Below are positions 17,212-25,269 of a stretch of DNA of 27,638 nt, one piece after another. A program made the translations under genes and the position numbers. Location: the NCBI GenBank assembly GCA_018897535.1, contig JAHIKO010000041.1:1-27638 (forward strand), in the 5' to 3' direction. Within the stretch, counting starts at the first letter, position 1. Every line of letters starts with the position of its first letter. Under the pieces are notes generated by a model. That model saw nothing but the letters and a program-made list of their open reading frames with translations. It was not told the origin of the DNA and made no database searches. The DNA comes from Candidatus Dependentiae bacterium. Its GTDB lineage: Bacteria; Babelota; Babeliae; Babelales; UASB340.

Positions 17212-18257
17212 GTAATGTTTATTTAATTATATTGTGTGGCGGTTTTGGTGAAAGACTTTGGCCGATCAGTAGGCGTGAAAAACCCAAACCATTTGTACCA
17301 TTTTTAGGCGAAAAATCATTAATAGAATTAACTATAGAGCGTATAAAAAACCTTAATAGTATAGAAAATATTAAAATTGGTGTGGTTACTCACAAAGATC
17401 AAAAAGAGAGAATTAAAAAATTAATAGGAAAAGATATAGATTTTATAATTGAAGAAGATGATTCAAGAAATACGGCACCAGCAGTTTTATATTCTTTATT
17501 TAAAATTTATGAAAAAGATCCCGATGGAATTGTTGTTTATTTGCCGGCAGATTCTTTTGTTGTTGAAACGGAAAAGTATGTAAAAATTTTAAATACTGCA
17601 ATTGAATATACTAAAACGAATAATAAAATAGTTACAGTTGGAGTTATGCCAACAAATCCTTCAACTTCATATGGTTATATTCAGGCAAAAGCTCCTGATA
17701 ATTTTATTATTGCCAATAACGTATATTGTGTTGAAAAATTTCATGAAAAACCTGATTTAAAAACAGCTAATTCTTATTTGAAAAATAATTTCATGCTTTG
17801 GAATATATCTGTATTTGCTTCTAAAGTTAATTTTTTTATAGAAGAATTTAAAATTCATACACCAAATATTTATCACCAAATGCTTGATTATTTAAATCAC
17901 AAAATTTCTTATTTTGATGTTGAAAATAAATCCATAGATTTTGCCGTTATTGAAAAAAGTCAAAATATAGCTGTAATTCCGGCTGATTTTAATTGGTGTG
18001 ATGTTGGTAATATCGATGTGTTTTTAAATTTACAAAATAAATTATCACAAAAATCTCAAAATATATTTAATATTTCCGGAGAAAATAATTTAGTTTTTCA
18101 AAATAATAAAGAAAAAATTGTAACATTTGTCGGCGTTAGTGATTTATGTGTGGTAGATACGGATGATGTATTAATGGTTGTTAAAAATAGTGAAGTCGAA
18201 AAAATAAAAGAACTTTTAAATGTAATTAAAAAAACTGAAAAACAAAAATTTTTATAA
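17208..18257 (+). CDS. manC: Mannose-1-phosphate guanylyltransferase
   Basis: It makes GDP-mannose from GTP and mannose-1-phosphate. The sugar-nucleotidyltransferase signature is at 11-29 (GGFGERLWPI, then KPKPF). DDSRNTAPAV (84-93), PTNPSTSYGYIQ (148-159), VEKFHEKPD (175-183), IDFAVIEKS (243-251) and PADFNWCDVGN (258-268) follow the GMP family in order. At 349 residues it is the short, monofunctional form without a phosphomannose-isomerase domain. Variations include Glu in place of Thr in GxGxR, and Ser in place of the usual His in PAD(H). The next gene, gmd, uses its product, 14 bases away. Confidence 0.92.
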   Translation: MSNVYLIILCGGFGERLWPISRREKPKPFVPFLGEKSLIELTIERIKNLNSIENIKIGVVTHKDQKERIKKLIGKDIDFIIEEDDSRNTAPAVLYSLFKIYEKDPDGIVVYLPADSFVVETEKYVKILNTAIEYTKTNNKIVTVGVMPTNPSTSYGYIQAKAPDNFIIANNVYCVEKFHEKPDLKTANSYLKNNFMLWNISVFASKVNFFIEEFKIHTPNIYHQMLDYLNHKISYFDVENKSIDFAVIEKSQNIAVIPADFNWCDVGNIDVFLNLQNKLSQKSQNIFNISGENNLVFQNNKEKIVTFVGVSDLCVVDTDDVLMVVKNSEVEKIKELLNVIKKTEKQKFL

Positions 18258-18271
18258 CTGGTTAGGATTTT

Positions 18272-19315
18272 ATGAAAGTTGCACTAATTACAGGTATTAC
18301 CGGACAAGATGGATCTTACTTAGCTGAGTTTTTGCTTTCTAAAAATTATATTGTTCATGGAATAAAAAGAAGGTCTTCGAGTTTTAATACATCAAGAATA
18401 GATCATATTTATCAAGATCGACATGAATATGATAATAAGTTTTTTTTACATTATGGTGACCTTACGGATGCAACAAATTTGATTAGAATAATACAAGAAG
18501 TTCAACCTGATGAAATTTACAATTTAGCGGCGCAAAGTCACGTCCAAGTATCATTTGAAACTCCTGAATATACTGCAAATTCCGATGCTTTAGGTACATT
18601 GCGATTGTTGGAAGCTATAAGAATTTTGGGTTTAACTAAAAAAACTAAATTTTATCAAGCATCTACCAGTGAACTTTATGGTAAAGTCTTGCAAATTCCG
18701 CAAGATGAAAATACTCCTTTTTATCCAAGATCGCCATATGCTGCAGCAAAAATTTATGCATATTGGATTACTATAAATTATCGTGAAGCTTATAATATTT
18801 TTGCATGTAATGGGATTTTATTTAATCATGAATCTGAACGTAGAGGTGAAACATTTGTAACCCGTAAAATTACTATGGCTGTGGCAAAAATTAAACATGG
18901 TTTACAAAAAACTATTTATCTTGGAAATCTTGATTCAAAAAGAGATTGGGGTTATGCCAAAGAATATGTGGAAGCCATGTGGCTTATGTTACAGCAAGAA
19001 AAGCCTCAGGATTATGTTATTGCTACAGGCCAAACGCATACAGTGCGTGAGTTTGTAGAATTGGCATTTGAATTTATTGATAAAAAAATTGTTTGGACCG
19101 GTTCCGGCGTTAATGAAATTGGTATGGATAAAAAAACGCAAGAAGTTTTAGTGCGCATTGATCCTAAATATTTTCGACCAACTGAAGTTGATTTGTTAAT
19201 CGGCAATCCCTCTAAAGCTGCCAAAGAATTAAATTGGACTGCAAAAACTAAATTTGAAGATCTTGTACATATAATGTTAGAGCATGATATAAAGGAGATT
19301 GAAAGTTATTTATGA
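18272..19315 (+). CDS. gmd: GDP-mannose 4,6-dehydratase
   Basis: It converts GDP-mannose to GDP-4-keto-6-deoxymannose. This is an extended short-chain dehydrogenase with GITGQDGSYL (8-17), the Gmd-specific RRSSSFNTSRIDHIY (33-47), NLAAQSHVQVSFE (84-96), a catalytic set T132/E134 in STSELYG with Y156xxxK160, and GILFNHESERRGETFVTRK (181-199). The 347-residue length is normal, and AGGA precedes the start. No GDP-fucose synthase, GDP-rhamnose-forming reductase or perosamine aminotransferase is in the window, so the final sugar cannot be named. The stop overlaps the next start (ATGA). Confidence 0.96.
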   Translation: MKVALITGITGQDGSYLAEFLLSKNYIVHGIKRRSSSFNTSRIDHIYQDRHEYDNKFFLHYGDLTDATNLIRIIQEVQPDEIYNLAAQSHVQVSFETPEYTANSDALGTLRLLEAIRILGLTKKTKFYQASTSELYGKVLQIPQDENTPFYPRSPYAAAKIYAYWITINYREAYNIFACNGILFNHESERRGETFVTRKITMAVAKIKHGLQKTIYLGNLDSKRDWGYAKEYVEAMWLMLQQEKPQDYVIATGQTHTVREFVELAFEFIDKKIVWTGSGVNEIGMDKKTQEVLVRIDPKYFRPTEVDLLIGNPSKAAKELNWTAKTKFEDLVHIMLEHDIKEIESYL

Positions 19316-20112
19316 GAATAAAAATATTTTGGGCAATTTTTTTATTTTTAATTACTTTTGTTTTTTACTTTTTTTCTGTAGAAAATATTTGGTTTTCATT
19401 GGATGACTGCGGTAATGTAATTGCCGGAATTATAAAATCAAAAAAAGATTTAATACGTATTTTTTTAGAAGATGAACGTAATTATTTATATCCGATAAAT
19501 TTTAATGTACCCCAAGCTAATTTTATTTCAGGATTTTATAGGCCCATGCAACACATACCGTTCTCTATTATTTATTATTTATTTGAATTTAATGTTAAAG
19601 CTTATTATTTTTTAAACGTGTTTTTTCATGCTTTGAATATATCTTTATTTTTTTATTTAACATCTTTTTTTATGCCAAATATTTTTGCAGTTTTTGCCGG
19701 TTTATTGCTTGCTTTTTATCCGATAATGGATTGGATTACATGGATTAGTACATTACATAATTTTTTAGCTACTTTTTTTATGTTGTTAAGTTTAATTTGT
19801 TTTAGATTTTATTGGATTAAAAACAAATTTAGATATAATTTTTTGGCTGCGTTATTTTTTTTATTCTCAATATGTTCGCGTGAAAATACGATATTTTTGG
19901 GTATATTGTTATTTATTTTTAGTTTTATTTTTTCCGAATATAAAAATTTGAGATTAAAATTTAAATTTGCATTTAATAAAACATATTTATTTTTGTTTAT
20001 TTATATAATTTATTTAGTTTTACGAATTATGGCCTTTGGCTTTGAAAGTTTACCAAGAACTTTTAATAATATTTGTATGCGTTTTCCGGCAATAAAAGAG
20101 TTAGTATCATGA
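19312..20112 (+). CDS. GT-C membrane glycosyltransferase, N-terminal half of a split gene
   Basis: This 266-residue, multi-pass product starts with one hydrophobic segment and then WFSLDDCGNVIAG, an acidic pair typical of the catalytic outer loop. FYRPMQHIPFSIIYYLFEFN follows, then YYFLNVFFHALN, as in GT39-type proteins with a conserved (Y/F)RP motif. Members of that group are usually well over 500 residues. This frame stops after the sixth or seventh membrane segment, and the rest continues at once in another frame. It is a different subfamily from the three paralogs upstream. It is either one broken gene or two coupled polypeptides. I favour a frameshift. Confidence 0.7.
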   Translation: MRIKIFWAIFLFLITFVFYFFSVENIWFSLDDCGNVIAGIIKSKKDLIRIFLEDERNYLYPINFNVPQANFISGFYRPMQHIPFSIIYYLFEFNVKAYYFLNVFFHALNISLFFYLTSFFMPNIFAVFAGLLLAFYPIMDWITWISTLHNFLATFFMLLSLICFRFYWIKNKFRYNFLAALFFLFSICSRENTIFLGILLFIFSFIFSEYKNLRLKFKFAFNKTYLFLFIYIIYLVLRIMAFGFESLPRTFNNICMRFPAIKELVS

Positions 20113-21071
20113 AGTTTTTAGATTTTATCACTCGTTTTGCATGTGAATATTTAAATTTCAATATTTTAAGCAGTTCTGACAAATTTTTATTATTTTTTCT
20201 AATATTTTTTTTATTTTGTTTTTTAATTTTTGCTTATAAAAATAATTTTAAAATATTATTTGCGCTGTTTATTTCAATAATTTTTTTTAGTTGGCCTGCT
20301 TTTGTTGCTTATCCCAATCCAAGATATATTAATGCAGTATATCCAATTTTAAGTTTCATGTTTGTTTATGGGATGTATCTTTTTAGTAAAAAAAATATAG
20401 CTAAAATATTAAAAAATTCTGTTTTATTTGCTTTTATACTATTAATTCTCTTATCTATAAAATTAGGTTTATACAGAAATTATTATGGTATTAAGAATAA
20501 TTCACAAAATTCTTTAATTTATAAAACTAAGTTTGAAAAATTTTTTTCAAAAAATAAATTTGATAAAAATGCAAATTTTATAGTGTTTGGAATTCCATTT
20601 GTTTCCGATATACGATATGTTTTTCAAATTTTTCTAAAAGATTTGAATTTACGTGTGGCTTATATTAGGCATTCAACATTGGCAGAATTTGGTTGTATGG
20701 GATGCCAAGCTGATTGTAAAATTATTGGTGTAAAATCTTTAGTAAAACAGGTTAAAGAAAATAATAGAATTGGATTTAGATTAATATCTTTAGATGAAGA
20801 TCATTGTGGATGGTGGATTAATTTTTCAAATTTTCCACTTAAATGGTCAGAAAAAGAAAAAGCGTATGTTTGGTCAAATAAAGAACCTGAATTGAATGTT
20901 TGGCATAAATATTCTATGGGTGATTTTAAAATCAATAGACGATCAAAATTAGGACATATTACTGACGTAACATATCTTATTGATAATAAATGGATAGATG
21001 AAAATACAGTTTTTATTACGTGGGATAGTTGGCTTGGTAAATACAAAACTATTAGATTATATACTAATTAA
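20109..21071 (+). CDS. GT-C membrane glycosyltransferase, C-terminal half of the split gene
   Basis: Its ATG overlaps the previous stop as ATGA. The same frame is already open from TTG at 20073, giving 12 further residues (MYAFSGNKRVSI). The first 130 residues hold about four membrane segments with AYPNPRYINAVYPIL, the position where related GT-C proteins carry an R-Y motif. The remaining ~190 residues are a soluble, probably periplasmic domain with clustered cysteines (FGCMGCQADC), rich in Trp (CGWWINF; ITWDSW). Alone it lacks the acidic catalytic loop. Together with the preceding frame it makes a normal-sized enzyme of about 590 residues. The stop overlaps the end of the convergent gene by four bases. 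Confidence 0.65.
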   Translation: MKFLDFITRFACEYLNFNILSSSDKFLLFFLIFFLFCFLIFAYKNNFKILFALFISIIFFSWPAFVAYPNPRYINAVYPILSFMFVYGMYLFSKKNIAKILKNSVLFAFILLILLSIKLGLYRNYYGIKNNSQNSLIYKTKFEKFFSKNKFDKNANFIVFGIPFVSDIRYVFQIFLKDLNLRVAYIRHSTLAEFGCMGCQADCKIIGVKSLVKQVKENNRIGFRLISLDEDHCGWWINFSNFPLKWSEKEKAYVWSNKEPELNVWHKYSMGDFKINRRSKLGHITDVTYLIDNKWIDENTVFITWDSWLGKYKTIRLYTN

Positions 21072-21793
21072 TTTTTATATAATTTATATTCTTTAATAAT
21101 CTTGGCAGTATTATTGCTTACAAGAGAATTTATGGATTTTTTGCTTTTAGTAAAATTTCGAATCTTTGTAGAGGATATATCTCCAAATTTTGTTTCAATT
21201 TTAGCTATAATTTTTCTATTACCAATTTTATTATTTAAATTTTCGATATTATCACCATTTCTTATTGTAACAACAAAACTTTTAACCGGTAATGCAATTA
21301 TACAACCATGTGTATGCTTTTTATACTCTTGTGCAACAATTGCTCCTGACATAAATTCATCTCTGGCTTTTTCATTTTTTTGTCCGGATAAAGCTAAATC
21401 TGAACCAATTATACCTATATATTCCGTGTTTATTTTTATTAATTTTTTTTGAAGGTTTAATGGATTTAATTTAGTAACTATTACTTTTTTATTATTTTTA
21501 AAAATTGAAAATAGCATTTTTAGTCTAATTTTTACGTCTGTTCTATTTTTATAATCATCACCACCCCATGCAGGATAGATAAGTATGTAGTCGCATAGTT
21601 TTTTATCCAAAATAGTTTTTACGATAGCTTCATGCCCTTTGTGTATTGGATCAAAAGAACCTAAATAATAACCAACTTTTTTATTTTTGAGCGTTTGGTT
21701 TAATTTTTTATTTTTTATTAAATCTTCTAAAACTATTGCATTTAATTTTGCGATTAGATTTAAAAAAAGAATAATAATTATTTTTTTAAACAT
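21068..21793 (-). CDS. NadD/CoaD-fold nucleotidyltransferase with an N-terminal signal peptide
   Basis: The core is a cytidylyltransferase-like HIGH-type nucleotidyltransferase: GSFDPIHKGH (45-54) binds the nucleotide phosphates, IIGSDLAL (128-135) matches the G-x-D region, and ISSTKIR (206-212) is the C-terminal ISSTxIR motif of NadD and CoaD. Known relatives act in the cytoplasm on NaMN or phosphopantetheine. Here the chain begins with MFKKIIIILFLNLIAKLNA, which reads as a signal peptide with an A-x-A-like end, and has about 20 extra residues before the catalytic fold. The start overlaps the upstream phospholipase stop (TAATG), implying coupled synthesis. The substrate is not known. An exported enzyme would be unusual. 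Confidence 0.8.
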   Translation of the reverse strand: MFKKIIIILFLNLIAKLNAIVLEDLIKNKKLNQTLKNKKVGYYLGSFDPIHKGHEAIVKTILDKKLCDYILIYPAWGGDDYKNRTDVKIRLKMLFSIFKNNKKVIVTKLNPLNLQKKLIKINTEYIGIIGSDLALSGQKNEKARDEFMSGAIVAQEYKKHTHGCIIALPVKSFVVTIRNGDNIENLNNKIGNRKIIAKIETKFGDISSTKIRNFTKSKKSINSLVSNNTAKIIKEYKLYKN

Positions 21794-23190
21794 TAATTTG
21801 ATTGTTTAATTTTTAGTCTGATAATCTCGGCGATATTTTCTGTATTATTCAAAACCAATTTTTGCATTGCACCATAAAGGTTTTCAAATTCTGGCGGATC
21901 ATAGTTCATTTTTAAAGTTGGTTCTTTTATTGGATTGGTAAAATATATTATTGCAGGGCAATCCGGATTTTTGGGATTAAAGAATATTTCCAAATTATCA
22001 TATTTTATATAAGCTTTTTCTATGTCCGGAAATGTTATGCCATGGTCTGAGGCATAATTTGCAGCTAATCTTAGTTCTGGATAATTAATTGTTGTTGCGT
22101 CTACTGATGCATCGCAAATAATTATGATATCAAATTTTCTTCTAAATAATGGATCTAATGGTAAATTAAATGAAAATCCTCCATCTATTAATTCAAGATT
22201 TTTATTATTTTGTAATTTACTTTGTTTTAAACCATAACTGTAATTTGGTATTTGAGCAGGACAGATTCTATTTTTGTATAATTTTAAAAATTCGAATTTT
22301 TTTTCAAACCAATCAAGATATTTGTAACTGTTCACATGTAAAATTTCTCCAATATCTGTTAACAGTAAATTTAAAATATCTCCGGCCGAAGTACAAAATG
22401 GGCTACCAAGTACACCCATGAAAAATCCGGAAGGCAATTCTGGATTTTTAGTTTTTATGGACCCATTTTTAAAAATATTGCCTAGATATTTTGTTGATAC
22501 AGTGCTGTCCAATATTTTTGCATAAGTTGCATATGGAGATATTTCCATCCAATTATATGGCAGGTTATCTTTTGGATCTTTTGAGTTTGCAATTACACAG
22601 GAAAATATTGGAAAAGGATAATAATTAAATGTTTTTAGGTGTTTTCTTATATTTTTAAATGTTAATTTTTGGTCGTAATCACCTAGTAAATGTCCTGACA
22701 AAATTGAACCCCAAAAGTCTATTAATTTATTTTGATTATTACTTTTAAGAGAGTTATATATTTTTTCCGTATCTAATTTATTGAAATCAAAAAAATTATT
22801 ATTTACAGCTTTTTCCAAATATTGTTTAAAAAGTTCCATACTAAAATTTAATGTAAGAAGCGCAATTAAAAGCCAAGTTGATCCTGATAGTGAGGTTATG
22901 CATGTCGCAGCAGACAACAAGTCTTTTTTTTCTGCTGCATCTAAAAAACCGGCACATGAAATCATTGACCTGTATCCGCCACCACTAAAACATAGAGCTA
23001 TTTTAGGTAATTTTATATTTTTATCGTTTATTTTTATAATATTTCTTATGGCTGCTTGTGTTAATGGCTTTCTATTTTTTATATAACGAATTTCTTTGGG
23101 TGAAATTTTGTGACCGGGAGTTATTGTCATGCAAAAAATATTGTTAATATTTGAAATTATCGCCAATATTAATACAAAAAATTTATTCAT
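21793..23190 (-). CDS. Secreted phospholipase of the eukaryotic cytosolic PLA2 / phospholipase B type
   Basis: A signal peptide is likely (MNKFFVLILAIISNINNIFC). The catalytic signatures are those of cPLA2 rather than common bacterial patatins. SGGGYRSMIS (69-78) has the oxyanion Gly-rich loop and conserved Arg74. SLSGSTWLL (100-108) carries the nucleophile S103, followed by the Thr-Trp typical of cPLA2. IDGGFSFNLPLDPLF (335-349) carries the catalytic aspartate D336, followed by FDIIIICDAS. Between them, FPIFSCVIANSK and WMEISPYATYAK match the cPLA2 core order. The likely action is hydrolysis of glycerophospholipid or lysophospholipid ester bonds outside the cytoplasm. The start has GGGAG seven bases ahead. 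It lies 30 bases after the GT2 gene in the same direction. Confidence 0.88.
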   Translation of the reverse strand: MNKFFVLILAIISNINNIFCMTITPGHKISPKEIRYIKNRKPLTQAAIRNIIKINDKNIKLPKIALCFSGGGYRSMISCAGFLDAAEKKDLLSAATCITSLSGSTWLLIALLTLNFSMELFKQYLEKAVNNNFFDFNKLDTEKIYNSLKSNNQNKLIDFWGSILSGHLLGDYDQKLTFKNIRKHLKTFNYYPFPIFSCVIANSKDPKDNLPYNWMEISPYATYAKILDSTVSTKYLGNIFKNGSIKTKNPELPSGFFMGVLGSPFCTSAGDILNLLLTDIGEILHVNSYKYLDWFEKKFEFLKLYKNRICPAQIPNYSYGLKQSKLQNNKNLELIDGGFSFNLPLDPLFRRKFDIIIICDASVDATTINYPELRLAANYASDHGITFPDIEKAYIKYDNLEIFFNPKNPDCPAIIYFTNPIKEPTLKMNYDPPEFENLYGAMQKLVLNNTENIAEIIRLKIKQSN

Positions 23191-23220
23191 TGTTACTCCC
23201 GATATGTTTTTGAATTTATC

Positions 23221-24171
23221 TTAGAAATTAATCTTTTCATCAATTAAATAAGTTGGCCTTTGTTTTATTTCTTCAAATATTTTACCTATATAAAGACCTA
23301 TAATTCCTAAAAAAAAGAATGTTACGGCAAATAAAAATAGCATACTAATAATTAATGAAGTCCAACCTGTCATAACAACAAAACCCATAATTTTAAAAAC
23401 TATTGCACCGATGACTCCCAAAAAACAAGCAAATATACAAAATAGTGAAAAAAAGATCATAAAATAAATAGGTGCAGTTGAAAAAGAAATTATATTTTCA
23501 AGTGCAAAAATTGTTAATTTTTTGTAATTATATTTTGTTTTTCCGGCATTACGTTGTCTTCGTATGAATAAAACAGATTTTTTAGGTAATCCTGACCAGT
23601 AAATTAAACCGCGCACAAATTTACTTTTTTCGGGTAATTGATTGAATATATTTATTGCACGCTTACTTAAAAGACAAAAATCACCAGTGTCTTTTGGCAT
23701 ATCTATTTTTGTAAGTATTTTAAATATTGGATAAAATGCTTTTGAAGTTATTTTTTTGAGCCATGATTCTTTTAATCTTTTTGATCTTTGTCCATAAACT
23801 ATATCAATATTGTTTATATATTCTTTTTCAAATTCTAAAATTAATTCAGGTGGATCTTGTAAATCTCCATCTATGATTACAACGGCATCTCCTGATGAAT
23901 TATTTATACCTGCCGTTGTAGCGGATTCGTGACCGAAGTTTTTTATAAAAGAAATTATTTTAAGTTTTGGATCATTTATGGCTATGTTTTTTAATATATT
24001 TATTGAATTGTCATAACTGCCGTCGTTTACAAAAATTAGCTCATAATTTTTAAAAAATTTTAATTTGGATAAAACTTGTTTTAGTTCATTATAATGCGTT
24101 ATTATATTTTCTTCTTCATTAAATATTGGCGTGACTATAGATAATAGATTTGTATGTTTTATATCGTTCAT
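23221..24171 (-). CDS. Polyprenyl-phosphate glycosyltransferase (GT2, GtrB/ArnC-like)
   Basis: It probably transfers a sugar from a nucleotide donor to undecaprenyl phosphate at the cytoplasmic face. The GT2 catalytic domain shows SIVTPIFNEEENI (11-23), FVNDGSYDNS (47-56), DGDLQDPPE (101-109, metal-binding) and TGDFCLLSKRA (162-172). Basic residues RRQRNAGKTKYN (204-215) precede two membrane segments (about 233-260 and 267-295), as in GtrB. The 316-residue length is typical. No clear ribosome-binding site precedes the ATG. It leads the minus-strand operon. Its product is the kind of donor that the GT-C enzymes on the plus strand require. Confidence 0.9.
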   Translation of the reverse strand: MNDIKHTNLLSIVTPIFNEEENIITHYNELKQVLSKLKFFKNYELIFVNDGSYDNSINILKNIAINDPKLKIISFIKNFGHESATTAGINNSSGDAVVIIDGDLQDPPELILEFEKEYINNIDIVYGQRSKRLKESWLKKITSKAFYPIFKILTKIDMPKDTGDFCLLSKRAINIFNQLPEKSKFVRGLIYWSGLPKKSVLFIRRQRNAGKTKYNYKKLTIFALENIISFSTAPIYFMIFFSLFCIFACFLGVIGAIVFKIMGFVVMTGWTSLIISMLFLFAVTFFFLGIIGLYIGKIFEEIKQRPTYLIDEKINF

Positions 24172-24264
24172 AGAATTTTTTTAAATTTTACATTTGTTTT
24201 TATCTAGTATAAAAATATTTAAATATTAGGATTCGTCAATTTAAATAACGGAGTAATTTTTATT
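24172..24264. promoter_or_regulatory. Divergent intergenic region with candidate promoters
   Basis: These 93 bases separate divergent genes, so both directions need promoters here. The plus strand has TTTACA (24187-24192) and TATAAA (24208-24213), 15 bases apart, before the decarboxylase. The minus strand has TTGACG (complement of 24234-24239) and TATTTT (complement of 24212-24217), 16 bases apart, before the GT2 gene. The two -10 candidates overlap, so they could exclude each other. The exact elements are tentative in this AT-rich sequence. Confidence 0.4.
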
Positions 24265-25269
24265 GTGATTAAAAATAAAAATATATTAATTACTGGCGCT
24301 GCAGGTTTTTTGGGTAGTCATTTATGTAATATTTTATCAAAACAAAATAATATAGTTGCAGTGGATAATTTATACACCGGAAGACTTGAAAATATAAAAG
24401 ATTTGCTAGTAAATAAAAAAATTACTTTTGTAAAACATGATGTTACTGAAAAATTAGATTTGGAAAATTTGGATCTAATTTTTAATTTTGCTTGTCCTGC
24501 ATCACCTCCAAGATATCAAGCTGATCCAATATACACAACAAAGACCAGTGTATTTGGTGCAATCAATATGCTTGATTTAGCAAAAAAAACCGGAGCCCGC
24601 ATTTTGCAGGCATCAACAAGCGAAGTGTATGGCGATCCACAAATTCATCCTCAAACGGAAAATTACAGAGGATCTGTAAATCCCATTGGTATTCGTTCAT
24701 GCTATGATGAAGGAAAGCGTTGTGCTGAAAGTTTGTTCTTTGATTATAGGCGTATGTATAATATAGATATAAAAATTGTAAGAATTTTTAATACCTATGG
24801 ACCAAATATGGATCCAAATGATGGTCGTGTTGTAAGTAATTTTATGACTCAAGCTTTACAAAATAAACCAATAACAATGTATGGAAATGGCAATCAAACA
24901 AGATCATTCTGTTATGTTGATGATTTAATTGACGGAATTTTAAAAATGATGGAATCAAGTTCAGATTTTATTGGGCCTGTAAATTTGGGAAATCCAATAG
25001 AATTTGATTTGTTGGATTTGGCAAAAATTATTATAGAGTTAACAAATAGCAAATCAAAAATTATATATCAAAATTTACCGGCAGATGATCCATCAAGACG
25101 TAAACCCGATATAAGTTTGGCTAAACAAAAATTGAATTGGGATCCAAAAATTGATTTAAAAACAGGATTGAAAAAAACAATACAATATTTTGAGAAAGTT
25201 TTAAAACATGAAGGTAGTAATTGCTGCAGGGGGAAGATTTCACGCATTTCATTTGGCTCACCAACTTGA
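24265..25269 (+). CDS. uxs: UDP-glucuronate decarboxylase (UDP-xylose synthase)
   Basis: It converts UDP-glucuronate to UDP-xylose through a 4-keto intermediate. Motifs are GAAGFLGSHL (11-20), FACPASPPRYQADP (75-88), the hallmark of UXS, ASTSEVYGDP (116-125), NPIGIRSCYDEGKR (139-152) with Y147xxxK151, RIFNTYGPNM (173-182), DGRVVSNF (186-193) and GNQTRSFCYVDD (209-220). The GTG start has GGAG 11 bases upstream. The usual family end comes near IQYFEKVL (around 306-313). About 20 further residues, rich in Cys, Ser and Arg, come from a 62-base overlap with the next gene. No UDP-glucose dehydrogenase is in the window. Confidence 0.93.
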   Translation: MIKNKNILITGAAGFLGSHLCNILSKQNNIVAVDNLYTGRLENIKDLLVNKKITFVKHDVTEKLDLENLDLIFNFACPASPPRYQADPIYTTKTSVFGAINMLDLAKKTGARILQASTSEVYGDPQIHPQTENYRGSVNPIGIRSCYDEGKRCAESLFFDYRRMYNIDIKIVRIFNTYGPNMDPNDGRVVSNFMTQALQNKPITMYGNGNQTRSFCYVDDLIDGILKMMESSSDFIGPVNLGNPIEFDLLDLAKIIIELTNSKSKIIYQNLPADDPSRRKPDISLAKQKLNWDPKIDLKTGLKKTIQYFEKVLKHEGSNCCRGKISRISFGSPT

